From CAVQBC01 sp963848415 (GTDB lineage Bacteria > Actinomycetota > Thermoleophilia > Solirubrobacterales > Solirubrobacteraceae): a stretch of DNA of 64,000 bases. The DNA is taken from positions 248,001 through 312,000 of the forward strand of contig CAWKDN010000001.1 in assembly GCA_963848415.1 (NCBI GenBank). The letters run 5' to 3'. Within the stretch, counting starts at the first letter, position 1; each line of letters begins with the position of its first letter. Under the pieces are notes generated by a model. It made no database searches. It worked only from the letters and a program-made list of their open reading frames with translations, and was not told the origin of the DNA. Positions 37,690 to 46,455 of the stretch are shown here, one piece after another. The translations under genes and the position numbers were made by a program.

Positions 37690-38339
37690 CAGCTCGCGTA
37701 GTCCAGGCGCTCGGGCGCGCGCGCCAGCGAGCGCACCGTTTCGGGCCCGCCGAGGCGCTCGAGGTGGGTGGCGAGCGCGAGGAAGGCCTGGGCCGTGGTC
37801 AGCGCGTCGCCGGCTGCGGTGTGCGGGCGGTGCGCCGGCAGGCCCAGCTCCGCGGCCAGGCGCGCGAGCGCCAGCGCGCGCGGCGGCTCGCCGCCGCGCG
37901 CGGCGAGCCACAGGCGCCCGAGCGCCTCGGTGTCGATCGCCGGCCCGCGCAGGCGCGCGCCGTGCGCGCGGAGCAGCGCGCCCAGGAAGCCGCGCTCGAC
38001 CCACGCCGCGTGGGCGACGAGCACCCGCCCCGTCAGCACGTCTTCCAGCGCCGCGGCTGCCTCGGCCTGGGCGGGCGCCGCCGCCAGGTCGGCCGCCCGC
38101 AGGCCGTGCACCAGCACCGCCGTCGGCGGTGGGTCGCGCTCGGGCCGGGCGAGCCCCTCGCGTGCGTCGCCGAGCGCGATCCGCCCCCCGGCGATCGGCA
38201 CGGCGGCCCAGGCGACGACCTCGTCGCGCCGCGGATCCAGGCCGGTCGTCTCGAGGTCGACGACGCAGAAGCGCGCCTCGCGCCACGGCGTCGAGCCGGC
38301 GGGAGCGGGCGCCCGGCGGCCAGCGGGTCGCAGCCTCAC
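37689..38339 (-). CDS. DnaQ-like 3'-5' exonuclease (PolC/epsilon type)
   Basis: A 216-residue DEDDh exonuclease. Exo I is FCVVDLETTGLDPRRDEVV (D-x-E), Exo II falls in RVLVAHAAWVERGFL, and Exo III is the conserved LPAHRPHTAAGDALTTAQAF (H-x4-D). The GTG at 38339 overlaps the stop of the CBS/DUF294 gene. The pairing of a cNMP-CBS-DUF294 protein with an exonuclease of this type is common in other bacteria, so they likely act together, though the joint role is not known. Confidence 0.85.
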   Translation of the reverse strand: MRLRPAGRRAPAPAGSTPWREARFCVVDLETTGLDPRRDEVVAWAAVPIAGGRIALGDAREGLARPERDPPPTAVLVHGLRAADLAAAPAQAEAAAALEDVLTGRVLVAHAAWVERGFLGALLRAHGARLRGPAIDTEALGRLWLAARGGEPPRALALARLAAELGLPAHRPHTAAGDALTTAQAFLALATHLERLGGPETVRSLARAPERLDYAS

Positions 38340-40168
38340 CGGACGCCCAGGTCCAGGTCCGCCCCGACGCGGCGCTGCACCGCCGCCACCGCCCGGAAGG
38401 CCTCCTTCAACCCGGCGCGGGTGAGCGGGCTCAGATCGTCGGGATCGACGAAGTCGTCGGGCGGCGTCCCCGCGCGCAGCTGGTCGAGCTGGTGGTCCAG
38501 GCGCAGGGCGAAGATCGCGTCCCACGCCTCCTGCAGCGTGTGCGCATCGTCGGCGGGCAGCGTGCCGGCGTCGGCCGCCGCCCGCAGCCGCGCGCTCGTG
38601 CTGGCGCTCGTGACCCCGGCGGCCATGCCCGCCCAGCGCGCGAGGTCGGCGATCGGCACGAGGCCGCCGTGCTTGAGGTCCAGGCGGCCGCGGCGCTCGC
38701 CGCTGTGCTCGACGACGAAGCCGCGCAGGAAGCCGGTCGGCGGCCGATGGGAGAGCGCGAAGCGGGCCAGCAGGCGCAGCAGCTCGGGATGGCGCTGGGC
38801 GTCGCGGAAGACGTCGGGCACGGGCGGGTCGGTGCGGATGCCCCACACCCGGCGCCCGTCGACGACGATCGAGGCGAGGATCAGCGCCTTCTCCTGCGTC
38901 GGGTCCTCCAGCCAGCTCCGCGCCGCCGCGCGCCACGCGTCCGCCGAGCGCGCGAACAGCGGGCGTGAGGCGACCGCGCCCTTCGGGTCCGGCGCGAAGC
39001 CGCAGGCGGCGAGCCCGTCGACCACGCCGGCCGCGACCGCCCGCAGCTCCGCCCGCAGCGCCTCGTCGTCCTGCGGGCCGAGCCAGACCAGCGCGCAGTC
39101 GACGTCCGAGGAGGGCACCGCCTCGCGGCGGGCGAGGCTGCCCAGCGCGATCCACGCGAACGCCGCGCGCGGCGCGCCGCGCTCGGCGACCGTGAGCTCG
39201 AGCAGCCGGCGGGTCAGCGCGTCCATCACCACCGACTGGATCCCGGCCACGTCGGTCGCGGCCACGCGCCCCTCGCGCAGCGCCAGCAGCGTGGGGTGCA
39301 GCTCGGCGGCGGCCGCGACCAGCTCAGCGCGCGTGCCGGCGCGGGCGATCGCCGTGCGCAGGTGGAACGAGCTGCGGGTCGCCACCGCTACGAGGTCTGC
39401 GTCCTCCACCACGCCCAGCACGTGGCCGGTCGCGTCGAGCACCGGGAAGTGGCGGACCCCGCGATCGAGCATGTCGAGCAGCACCTCGCCGCCGGCGCGG
39501 TCCGCGCGCACGGTGGCGGCCGGCGCGCTCATCGCCTCTGACACCGGGGCGTCCGTCGAGAGGCCGGCGGCCACGACGCGGGTGCGCAGGTCGCGGTCGG
39601 TGAGGATCCCGAGGCGCCCGGCGCCCAGCTCGATCACCGCCGAGGTCGCCCCCGCCTCGGCCATGCGGACCGCTGCGTCGCGGATGCTCGTCTCCGGGGC
39701 GAGCGTGATCGGCGGCGAGCGCAGCAGCTCGGCGACCGGCCGCGCGGCGGGGCTGACGGCCGGCTCGGCGCCGTCGCCGTCGGCCCCGTCCGCGAGCGAC
39801 CGCGCGACGTAGCGCAGGCCCGCCGGGCGGCCGAGCAGCGGCACTGCCACCGCCGCCGGGATGCGGTAGCAGAGCGTGTCCTCGGCCGCCCGTGCCGTGA
39901 AGCCGGTCGGCAGCCCGGAGAGCATCGAGGCGTGGCCGAACAGCTCACCGGGCCCGAGCAGGTCGAGCACGCGGCCACGAAGGGCGATCTCGACCGCGCC
40001 GCTGCGCACGACCCACAGGTGCTCGACCGGCCCCGCACCCTGGGAGAAGATCGTCTCCCCGGCCGGGTGGAACTCGATCTCGGCCGCTGCCGCCACCCGC
40101 GCGACCTCGTCGGGCTCGAGCGCGTGGAAGGGCGGGTGCCCGCTGAGGAAGTCGGCGACGTCGTGCAA
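38336..40168 (-). CDS. cNMP-binding, tandem-CBS, DUF294 nucleotidyltransferase-like signalling protein
   Basis: About 610 residues with three modules. A cyclic-nucleotide-binding domain covers residues 5-120 (FHPAGETIFSQGAGPVEHLW, GELFGHASMLSGLP). Two CBS repeats cover about 148-270 (SPPITLAPETSIRDAAVRMA, VRHFPVLDATGHVLGVVEDA). The DUF294 nucleotidyltransferase-like region covers about 300-480 (WIALGSLARREAVPSSDVDCALVW, the G-S-x-D-x-D type site) and has a helical C-terminus. It resembles GlnD/uridylyltransferase-like regulators. The TTG at 40168 gives the normal N-terminus HDVADFLSGHPPF; no good ribosome site is seen. It is divergent from the APC permease operon, whose promoter lies between them. 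Confidence 0.83.
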   Translation of the reverse strand: MHDVADFLSGHPPFHALEPDEVARVAAAAEIEFHPAGETIFSQGAGPVEHLWVVRSGAVEIALRGRVLDLLGPGELFGHASMLSGLPTGFTARAAEDTLCYRIPAAVAVPLLGRPAGLRYVARSLADGADGDGAEPAVSPAARPVAELLRSPPITLAPETSIRDAAVRMAEAGATSAVIELGAGRLGILTDRDLRTRVVAAGLSTDAPVSEAMSAPAATVRADRAGGEVLLDMLDRGVRHFPVLDATGHVLGVVEDADLVAVATRSSFHLRTAIARAGTRAELVAAAAELHPTLLALREGRVAATDVAGIQSVVMDALTRRLLELTVAERGAPRAAFAWIALGSLARREAVPSSDVDCALVWLGPQDDEALRAELRAVAAGVVDGLAACGFAPDPKGAVASRPLFARSADAWRAAARSWLEDPTQEKALILASIVVDGRRVWGIRTDPPVPDVFRDAQRHPELLRLLARFALSHRPPTGFLRGFVVEHSGERRGRLDLKHGGLVPIADLARWAGMAAGVTSASTSARLRAAADAGTLPADDAHTLQEAWDAIFALRLDHQLDQLRAGTPPDDFVDPDDLSPLTRAGLKEAFRAVAAVQRRVGADLDLGVR

Positions 40169-40217
40169 GGGTGGCCCGAGTGGCCAGGGGATGTGGCCCG
40201 GCGCCAGATATATCTCC

Positions 40218-40247
40218 TTGACATGGTGTCCGGCGCACGGGAATACT
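40218..40247 (+). promoter_or_regulatory. Promoter of the APC permease operon
   Basis: Consensus -35 TTGACA (40218-40223), 18-base spacer and AATACT (40242-40247). Transcription would start near 40254, giving a 45-base leader with a ribosome site, unlike the leaderless genes nearby. A similar GGAATACT sequence occurs before the GH3 gene at 55262-55269. Confidence 0.6.
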
Positions 40248-40282
40248 CGCACCGGGACGAGTCCGGAGGGAAACGGAGAGCC

Positions 40283-40303
40283 ATGCACTGGAGTACAGGA
40301 TGA
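40283..40303 (+). CDS. Putative six-codon leader peptide before the permease
   Basis: ATG-CAC-TGG-AGT-ACA-GGA-TGA encodes MHWSTG. GGAGGG lies upstream (40265-40270), and the TGA overlaps the ATG of the permease gene (ATGA). It could couple translation or act as a small attenuator-type sensor. Chance occurrence in a leader is possible. Confidence 0.35.
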   Translation: MHWSTG

Positions 40304-41892
40304 GCAGCGCCCCTGGCGAGGCACCGCCTCGCAGCGCCACCGCCGACGACGACGAGCTCGGTGAGTTCGGCTACAAGCAGGAGCTCGACCGGACGCTCGG
40401 GACGTTCGCGACCTTCGCGGCGGGGATCAGCTACATCTCGATCCTCACCGGAACCTTCCAACTCTTCTACTTCGGCTTCGCCTTCGGCGGACCGGCCTAC
40501 TGGTGGTCGTGGCCGATGGTCTTCGCCGGCCAGCTCATGGTCGCGCTGTGCTTCGCCGAGCTGGCGGCCAAGTTCCCGGTCGCGGGCTCGATCTACAACT
40601 GGGCCAAGCGGCTGAGCAACCCGCACGTGGCCTGGATGGCCGGCTGGATGATGCTCACGGCGTCGATCGTGACCGTTGCCGCCGTGGCGCTCGCCTACCA
40701 GATCACGCTGCCGCAGATCAGCGACTTCTTCCAGTTCTACGGCGACGGCGAGGGCAAGTACGACTACGCCGTCAACGCCGTGATCCTGGGCACGGTGCTG
40801 ATCGTCTTCACGACGATCATCAACGCCATCGGGGTCAAGCTGATGGCGCGCATCAACAGCACCGGTGTCTTCATCGAGCTGATCGCGGCGGTGCTCCTGA
40901 TCGCGGCGCTGGCGATCAACATCACGCGCGGCCCCGACGTCGTGATGGACACCCAGGGCCGTGGCGCTGACTGGGAGCTCGGCTACCTCGGCGCCTTCCT
41001 GGCCGCCTCGCTGGCCTCGGCCTACGTCATGTACGGCTTCGATACCGCCAGCTCGCTCGGCGAGGAGTCGCTCAACCCGCGCAAGAACGCCCCGCGAGCG
41101 ATCATGCGCGCGCTCGTGGCCTCGTTCCTCATCGGCGGGCTGATCCTGCTGTTCGCGCTCATGTCGGTGGGGAACATCAACGCGGAGGAGATCAGCACCG
41201 GCGGCCTGCAGTACATCGTGCTCGACGTGCTCGGCAATACCGTCGGCGACCTCTTCCTGTGGTCGGTGGTGATCGCCATCACCGTCTGCTGCCTGGCCGT
41301 CCACACTGCGGCGATCCGGATGATGTTCGCGATGGCGCGCGACAACAACCTGCCCGCAGGCGAGCACCTCGCCACGGTCAACCCGAAGACCAAGACGCCG
41401 ATCATCCCTGCGGTGCTTATCGGCGTGCTGGCGATCCTCATCCTGGTCGTCAACATCCGCCAGCCGCAGATCTTCGTGGTGATCACCTCGATCGGGATCA
41501 TCATGATCTACATCGCCTACCTGCTGGTGACGGTGCCGATGCTGCTCGCCCGGGTGCGCGGCCAGTGGCCGCCGGCGGACGCGCCGCCCGGCTACTTCTC
41601 GCTCGGGCGCCTGGGGCTGCCGATCAACGTGCTGGCGGTGGTCTGGGGGCTCTTCATGTCGATCAACCTGGCCTGGCCGCGGTCGTCGATCTACAACGCC
41701 ACCGAGCCCTTCCACTGGTATCTGAAGTGGGGCGCGGTGCTCTTCGTGGGCATCGTGATGGTCGCGGGCTTCGCCTACTACTGGTTCGTGCAGCGCCATA
41801 AGACCGGCACGCTCGAGTCCCACAAGCACATCGCCGAGGCCGAGGCGGCCGGCATGGCCCCGGTCGCCGGCGGCACACCCGACAAGTCCTAA
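40300..41892 (+). CDS. APC superfamily amino-acid/amine permease
   Basis: A 530-residue, 12-14 helix transporter of the AAT/GABA-permease type (BAT1/UGA4-like). FGYKQELDRTLGTFATFAAG at the N-terminus and KFPVAGSIYNWAKRLSNPHV are characteristic, as is ESLNPRKNAPRAIMRALVAS in the conserved loop after helix 8. It is first in an operon with a choline-dehydrogenase-like GMC oxidoreductase and an aldehyde dehydrogenase, so the cargo is likely an amino alcohol or amine (choline, ethanolamine, GABA-like) degraded by those enzymes. That inference is contextual only. Confidence 0.88.
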   Translation: MSSAPGEAPPRSATADDDELGEFGYKQELDRTLGTFATFAAGISYISILTGTFQLFYFGFAFGGPAYWWSWPMVFAGQLMVALCFAELAAKFPVAGSIYNWAKRLSNPHVAWMAGWMMLTASIVTVAAVALAYQITLPQISDFFQFYGDGEGKYDYAVNAVILGTVLIVFTTIINAIGVKLMARINSTGVFIELIAAVLLIAALAINITRGPDVVMDTQGRGADWELGYLGAFLAASLASAYVMYGFDTASSLGEESLNPRKNAPRAIMRALVASFLIGGLILLFALMSVGNINAEEISTGGLQYIVLDVLGNTVGDLFLWSVVIAITVCCLAVHTAAIRMMFAMARDNNLPAGEHLATVNPKTKTPIIPAVLIGVLAILILVVNIRQPQIFVVITSIGIIMIYIAYLLVTVPMLLARVRGQWPPADAPPGYFSLGRLGLPINVLAVVWGLFMSINLAWPRSSIYNATEPFHWYLKWGAVLFVGIVMVAGFAYYWFVQRHKTGTLESHKHIAEAEAAGMAPVAGGTPDKS

Positions 41893-41905
41893 CAGGGAGC
41901 AGACC

Positions 41906-43486
41906 ATGGACGAGTTCGACTACGTCATCGCGGGTGGCGGGACGGCGGGCTGCGTCGTGGCGGCGCGGCTCTCGGAGGATCCGTCGGTCACCGTCTGCCT
42001 GCTGGAGGCGGGGCCCTCTGATGTCGACGACCCGGCGATCCTGCGGCTGCCCGAGTGGATGGTCCTGCTGGACTCCGGCTACGACTGGGACTACCCGGTC
42101 GAGCCGCAGGAGAAGGGCAACAGCTTCCTGCGCCACGCGCGCGCCAAGGTGCTCGGCGGCTGCTCGTCGCACAACTCCTGCATCGCCTTCTGGACGCCCA
42201 AGGAGGACCTCGACGAGTGGGCGGCGATGGGCTGCGAGGGCTGGACGGCCGCGGAGTGCTGGCCGCTGATCGCGCGCCTGGAGACCAACGACGGGCCGGG
42301 CGACCACCACGGGCGCTCCGGGCCGGTCAACCTGCGCACGATCCCGCCGCACGACCCGTGCGGCGTCGCGGTGCTCGAGGCCGCCGCGCAGGCGGGCCTG
42401 CCGACGGTGCGCTTCAACGAGGGCGAGACGGTCATCGACGGCGCCGGCTGGTTTCAGATCAATGCCGGGCTCGACGACACCCGGATGTCCTCCTCGCACG
42501 CCTACCTGCACCCGGTCATCGGGCAGCGGCCGAACCTCGACGTCCGCACCGGCTCGTGGTGCAAGCGGATCGAGCTCGACGACGGGCGCCGCGCGACCGG
42601 CGTCGAGTACCTGACCGAGGACGGCCTGCACTCGGTGACGGTCAAGGCCCGCCGCGAGGTGATCGTCTCCTGCGGCGCGATCGACACGCCCAAGCTGCTG
42701 ATGCTCTCGGGCGTCGGGCCGGCCGCCCAGCTGCAGGAGTTCGGCATCGACGTCGTCTTCGACAGCCCGGCCGTGGGCGAGAACCTCGACGACCACGTCG
42801 AGGGGCTCGTGTTCTGGGACGCGACCGAGCCGATGGTCACCAACTCCACCCAGTGGTGGGAGATCGGCCTCTTCCACGCCACCCGCGAGGGCCTCGACCG
42901 GCCCGACCTGATGATGCACTACGGCTCGGTGCCGTTCGACATGAACACCGTGCGCTGGGGCTACCCCACCACCGAGAACGGCTTCTGCCTGACCCCGAAC
43001 GTCTGCCGCGGGCTCTCGCGCGGCACCGTCAAGCTGCGCTCGCGCGACTTCCGCGACCGCGCCCGCGTCGACCCGCGCTACTTCACCGACCCAGACGGCG
43101 AGGACGAGCGGGTGATGCTCGCGGGCGTCAAGCTCGCGCGCGAGATCGCCGCCCAGCCGGCGCTGAAGGACTGGGTGGCCCGCGAGCTGGCCCCGGGGCC
43201 CGACGCGGTGACCGACGACGAGCTGATCGACTACATCCACAAGACCCACAACACCGTCTACCACCCGGCGTGCACGACGCGGATGGGCGCGCCGGACGAC
43301 GCCCAGGCCGTGGTCGACCCGCAGCTGCGGGTCAAGGGCGTGCGCGGCCTGCGGATCGCGGACGGCTCGATCATGCCGTTCCTGCCGGCCATCAACCCGA
43401 ACATCACGACGATGATGATCGGCGAGAAGTGCTCGGACATGGTCAAGGCCGACGCCGCCGCGGGCGTGCTTGAGGCCGCGCGATGA
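41906..43486 (+). CDS. GMC family oxidoreductase (choline-dehydrogenase-like)
   Basis: A 526-residue FAD alcohol dehydrogenase/oxidase. FDYVIAGGGTAGCVVAARLS is the ADP-binding motif at residues 3-22, followed by VLGGCSSHNSCIAFW (GMC signature region), CGAIDTPKLLMLSGVG (second signature) and, near the C-terminus, YHPACTTRMGAPDDAQAVVD with the catalytic histidine. It oxidises an alcohol to an aldehyde, which the next gene's product would take to the acid. CAGGGAGCAG ribosome site upstream; its stop overlaps the ALDH start. Choline is the textbook substrate but many GMC enzymes differ. Confidence 0.88.
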   Translation: MDEFDYVIAGGGTAGCVVAARLSEDPSVTVCLLEAGPSDVDDPAILRLPEWMVLLDSGYDWDYPVEPQEKGNSFLRHARAKVLGGCSSHNSCIAFWTPKEDLDEWAAMGCEGWTAAECWPLIARLETNDGPGDHHGRSGPVNLRTIPPHDPCGVAVLEAAAQAGLPTVRFNEGETVIDGAGWFQINAGLDDTRMSSSHAYLHPVIGQRPNLDVRTGSWCKRIELDDGRRATGVEYLTEDGLHSVTVKARREVIVSCGAIDTPKLLMLSGVGPAAQLQEFGIDVVFDSPAVGENLDDHVEGLVFWDATEPMVTNSTQWWEIGLFHATREGLDRPDLMMHYGSVPFDMNTVRWGYPTTENGFCLTPNVCRGLSRGTVKLRSRDFRDRARVDPRYFTDPDGEDERVMLAGVKLAREIAAQPALKDWVARELAPGPDAVTDDELIDYIHKTHNTVYHPACTTRMGAPDDAQAVVDPQLRVKGVRGLRIADGSIMPFLPAINPNITTMMIGEKCSDMVKADAAAGVLEAAR

Positions 43487-44925
43487 CCGACCACGCGATG
43501 CTGGTCGGCGGCGAGTGGCGCGCCGCCCGCTCGGGCGAGACGGCGGAGACGACGAGTCCGGCCACCGGCGAGGTGATCGGCACCGTCCCGCAGGGCGATC
43601 GCGCCGACGCCCAGGCGGCGATCGAGGCAGCGCTGGGCGCCTTCGACGGCTGGTCGCGCACGAATCCGTTCGAGCGCGCGGCGAAGATGCACGCGGTCGG
43701 CGACGCGATCGAGGCGCGCCGCGACGAGCTGGCCCGGACGCTGACGCTCGACCAGGGCAAGCCGCTGGCGGCCGAGGCCCACGACGAGGTCGCAGAGCTC
43801 GTGGAGTACTGGCGGATGGCGGCCGAGGACGCCAAGCGGCTCGGCGGCGAGCTGCCCAACTCCACCTCGCCCGGCAAGCGCGTGCTGCTGATGCGCCGCG
43901 CGCGCGGGCCGATCGGGATCATCACGCCCTGGAACTGGCCCTACACGATGCCGGCCGAGCTGCTCGCCCCGGCGATCGCGTGCGGCAACACCGTCGTCTG
44001 GACGCCGGCCCCGACCACGGCGATCTCCGCCGTCGCGCTGGCGGAGTGCATTGCCGAGGCCGACCTGCCGCCGGGGGTCGTGAACCTCGTCACCGGCCCT
44101 GGGCCGGTGGTCGGCAACGAGATCGCCGCCAACCCGGGCACGCGCGGCGTGGCCTTCATCGGCTCGACCGCCACCGGCCGCGCGGTCTCGGCCGCCGCGG
44201 CGGGCAAGGCGACGGTCATCGAGATGGGCGGCAACGGGCCGGTGGTCGTGATGGACGACGCCGATCTCGACCAGGCCGTCGAGGCCACCGTCACCGCCTG
44301 CTTCCTGTGCGCGGGCCAGAGCTGCACGGCCGGCGAGCGGATCCTCGTGCACGAGGCGGTGCGCGACGCCTTCGTCGAGCGCCTGGCCCGGCGCGTGACC
44401 GAGCAGGTGCTGCTCGGCGACCCGTTCGACGACGCCACCACGATGGGCCCGGTCAACAACGAGGGCGTCGCGACCAAGATGGACGAGCACGTCGCCGACG
44501 CCGTGCAGCGCGGCGCCGGGGTGATCACCGGTGGCGAGCGCGTGGACGGCTTCCCGACCGACCTCTACTGGTCGGCGACCGTGCTCGACGACGTGCCCGC
44601 CGACTCGCGCGTGGCGGTGGAGGAGACGTTCGGCCCGATCGCGCCGGTGGTGGCGATCCGGTCGCTCGAGGAGGCGATCGAGCTGACCAACGCCTCGCCC
44701 TACGGGCTGCTGTCGGCCATCTTCACCAAGGACCTGGGCGCCGGCCTGGAGTTCGCCGACCGCGTGCACACCGGCTGGGTCAACGTCAACGCGTCCTCGA
44801 ACTACTGGGAGCCCCATCTGCCCTTCGGCGGCCGGGCCGGCACCGACAGCGGGCTGGGCCGCGTGGGCGGCACGTCGGTGATGGAGACCTTCACGGAGCT
44901 GCAGACGGTCACGCTGAGTCCCTAG
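43483..44925 (+). CDS. Aldehyde dehydrogenase (betaine/semialdehyde type)
   Basis: A 480-residue NAD(P)-dependent aldehyde dehydrogenase. Catalytic E247 is in VIEMGGNGPVV and C281 in CAGQSCTAGERI; the cofactor-site segments GIITPWNWPYTMPAELLAPA and AFIGSTATGRAVSAAA are normal. ATG overlaps the GMC stop (ATGA). The three-gene order permease, alcohol oxidase, aldehyde dehydrogenase is a complete import-and-oxidise module. Confidence 0.9.
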   Translation: MTDHAMLVGGEWRAARSGETAETTSPATGEVIGTVPQGDRADAQAAIEAALGAFDGWSRTNPFERAAKMHAVGDAIEARRDELARTLTLDQGKPLAAEAHDEVAELVEYWRMAAEDAKRLGGELPNSTSPGKRVLLMRRARGPIGIITPWNWPYTMPAELLAPAIACGNTVVWTPAPTTAISAVALAECIAEADLPPGVVNLVTGPGPVVGNEIAANPGTRGVAFIGSTATGRAVSAAAAGKATVIEMGGNGPVVVMDDADLDQAVEATVTACFLCAGQSCTAGERILVHEAVRDAFVERLARRVTEQVLLGDPFDDATTMGPVNNEGVATKMDEHVADAVQRGAGVITGGERVDGFPTDLYWSATVLDDVPADSRVAVEETFGPIAPVVAIRSLEEAIELTNASPYGLLSAIFTKDLGAGLEFADRVHTGWVNVNASSNYWEPHLPFGGRAGTDSGLGRVGGTSVMETFTELQTVTLSP

Positions 44926-44928
44926 CCT
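44923..44928 (+). promoter_or_regulatory. -10-like element TAGCCT before the acidic small protein
   Basis: TAGCCT, 7 bases before the ATG at 44936, overlaps the stop codon of the aldehyde dehydrogenase. Predicts an independent leaderless transcript beginning at the operon end. Confidence 0.45.
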
Positions 44929-44935
44929 GAAGGCC

Positions 44936-45178
44936 ATGACACCCGAATGGCCCGAGAACCCCGACGATCCCGTCGACCCCGCGCTCGCCCCGCTGATCGA
45001 GGCCGGTGAAGGCGAGAGCGAGGGCTTCGACGTCGCCGAGTCCGACCTGATCGAGAACACCGAGCACGGCGACCTGCACACCACGCAGCCGATCCTCCGG
45101 GACGCGTCCGACCTCGACGAGGAGTACACCGACGTCGACTACGGCGAGGCCGACGAGGAGGAGGAGCCCGACCAGTGA
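44936..45178 (+). CDS. Acidic 80-residue protein, unknown
   Basis: A soluble, very acidic protein (about a third Asp/Glu; ends DVDYGEADEEEEPDQ). The core EGESEGFDVAESDLIENTEH and G-D resembles a small conserved actinobacterial hypothetical family with an ESEGFE-A-E-L-I-x-H pattern, from memory. No enzyme motif. It is preceded by a good leaderless -10, supporting that it is a real gene. Confidence 0.65.
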   Translation: MTPEWPENPDDPVDPALAPLIEAGEGESEGFDVAESDLIENTEHGDLHTTQPILRDASDLDEEYTDVDYGEADEEEEPDQ

Positions 45179-45200
45179 GCCGGGCCGCTGCCCGCGGCCG

Positions 45201-45677
45201 GTGAGCGAGGCGGGCCTGACAGCCCGCGAGCGGGCGGTCGCCCTGGCCGACCCGCTGCTGCACGCCGCGCTGGCGGCCGCGGTCGTCGCCCCGCTCGTCC
45301 CGCGCGCCGGGACCGGGCCGGTCTATGCCGCGGTGGCCGCCGGCACGTTGATCGACCTCGACCACCCCGTCGCCGCGCGCTCGCTGCGGATGCAGGCCAA
45401 CCTCTCGATGCCGGTCCGCCCACCGACGCACTGCCTGCTCGTGGCGCTCGGCGCCGCGGCCGCCGGCCTGGCCGCCGGCGGCCCCGTCTACGGCTGGGCG
45501 GCGTTCGGCGGCGTCGCCTCCCACCTGCTGCGCGACGCCGGCGACACCAACGCGCCCACCCCGCTGCTGTGGCCGTGGCAGCCGGCGCGGCAGATCGGCG
45601 CGGCGTGGGCGACGGCCGGCTCGGCGGCGCTCGTGCTCGGCTCGTGGGCCGTCAGCCGCGTCGCAGCAGCCCCTTGA
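45201..45677 (+). CDS. Membrane-bound metal-dependent hydrolase (YdjM-like)
   Basis: A 158-residue integral membrane protein with about four helices. TLIDLDHPVAARS, RPPTHCLLVALG and the later VASHLLRDAGDTNAPTPLLW are the conserved Asp/His blocks of the YdjM/DUF457 inner-membrane hydrolase family, with putative metal ligands D, H, H and D. GTG start at 45201, 22 bases after the acidic-protein stop. Its 3' end overlaps the convergent GT2 gene by 26 bases. Substrate unknown; some relatives act on phospholipids. Confidence 0.75.
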   Translation: MSEAGLTARERAVALADPLLHAALAAAVVAPLVPRAGTGPVYAAVAAGTLIDLDHPVAARSLRMQANLSMPVRPPTHCLLVALGAAAAGLAAGGPVYGWAAFGGVASHLLRDAGDTNAPTPLLWPWQPARQIGAAWATAGSAALVLGSWAVSRVAAAP

Positions 45678-46428
45678 GGCCCTTGCCGCGCTGCTTGGCC
45701 TGGTGGCGGCGGCGCAGCAACTCGCCGGCGAACAGCGTCAGGCCGATCGTCACGACCAGCTCCACCGCGCGCCGGCCGCGGAACGAGGACTCCCCGTGCT
45801 CGCGCTGGCGCATGTGCACCGGCACCTCTTGGAGGCGCAGCCGCGCGTCGGTGATCCGCACCAGCGCCTCGACCTCGGGCGCCTCGCACACGTAGGGGTC
45901 GGCCAGCAGCGCGATCGCCTTGCGGTTGACGGCGTACATCCCGCTCGTGCCGTCGGAGATCGGCTGGCCGAGGCGCAGGCGCATCAGCACACGCAGCAGC
46001 GAGGTCCCGACCACCCGCTCCGGCGCCGGCCGGTAGCGCTCGCCGCTGCCGTCCGGGTCCTCGAGGAAGCGCGAGCCGACCGCCACGTCGCACTGGCCGG
46101 CCTTGACCAGTGCGAGCAGGCGCGCCAGCTCGGCGGCCGGGTGCTGGCCGTCGGCGTCCAGGCGCCCGCAGAACTCGTAGCCGCGCTGGTCGGCCTGCCG
46201 GTAGCCCTCGGCGATCCCCGCCCGCAGACCCCGGTTCTCGGAGAAGCGCACCACCTCCGCGCCGCCGTCACGGGCGACAGCGGAGGTCTCGTCGGTCGAG
46301 CCGTCGTCGATCACCAGCAGGTCGGCGCCCGGCAGATCGTGGCTCGCCTCGGCGAGCACCTCGGGCAGCGAGGCGGCCTCGTTCCAGGCCGGGATGAAGA
46401 CCACGGTGTCGCGCACGGGGCAGATCAT
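45652..46428 (-). CDS. GT2 glycosyltransferase (polyprenyl-phosphate mannose synthase-like)
   Basis: A 258-residue GT-A enzyme without membrane domain. DTVVFIPAWNEAASLPEVL, VIDDGSTDETSAVARDGGA, the DxD site CGRLDADGQHPAAEL and SDGTSGMYAVNRKAI are typical of the dolichyl-phosphate mannose synthase branch, with a C-terminal KQRGKGLKGLLRRG basic tail. The ATG at 46428 is 27 bases from the divergent LacI gene. It likely glycosylates a polyprenyl phosphate for envelope assembly; sugar unknown. Confidence 0.85.
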   Translation of the reverse strand: MICPVRDTVVFIPAWNEAASLPEVLAEASHDLPGADLLVIDDGSTDETSAVARDGGAEVVRFSENRGLRAGIAEGYRQADQRGYEFCGRLDADGQHPAAELARLLALVKAGQCDVAVGSRFLEDPDGSGERYRPAPERVVGTSLLRVLMRLRLGQPISDGTSGMYAVNRKAIALLADPYVCEAPEVEALVRITDARLRLQEVPVHMRQREHGESSFRGRRAVELVVTIGLTLFAGELLRRRHQAKQRGKGLKGLLRRG

Positions 46429-46455
46429 CGCGGGTCGGGCGCCGCGGGCGCGTGC

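Noticed and set aside
36625..38286. Apparent 553-residue methyltransferase with extensions at both ends
   Set aside because: The N-terminal part is a shadow of the exonuclease and the C-terminal part is antisense of the BKACE gene; the SAM domain spans only about 212 residues.
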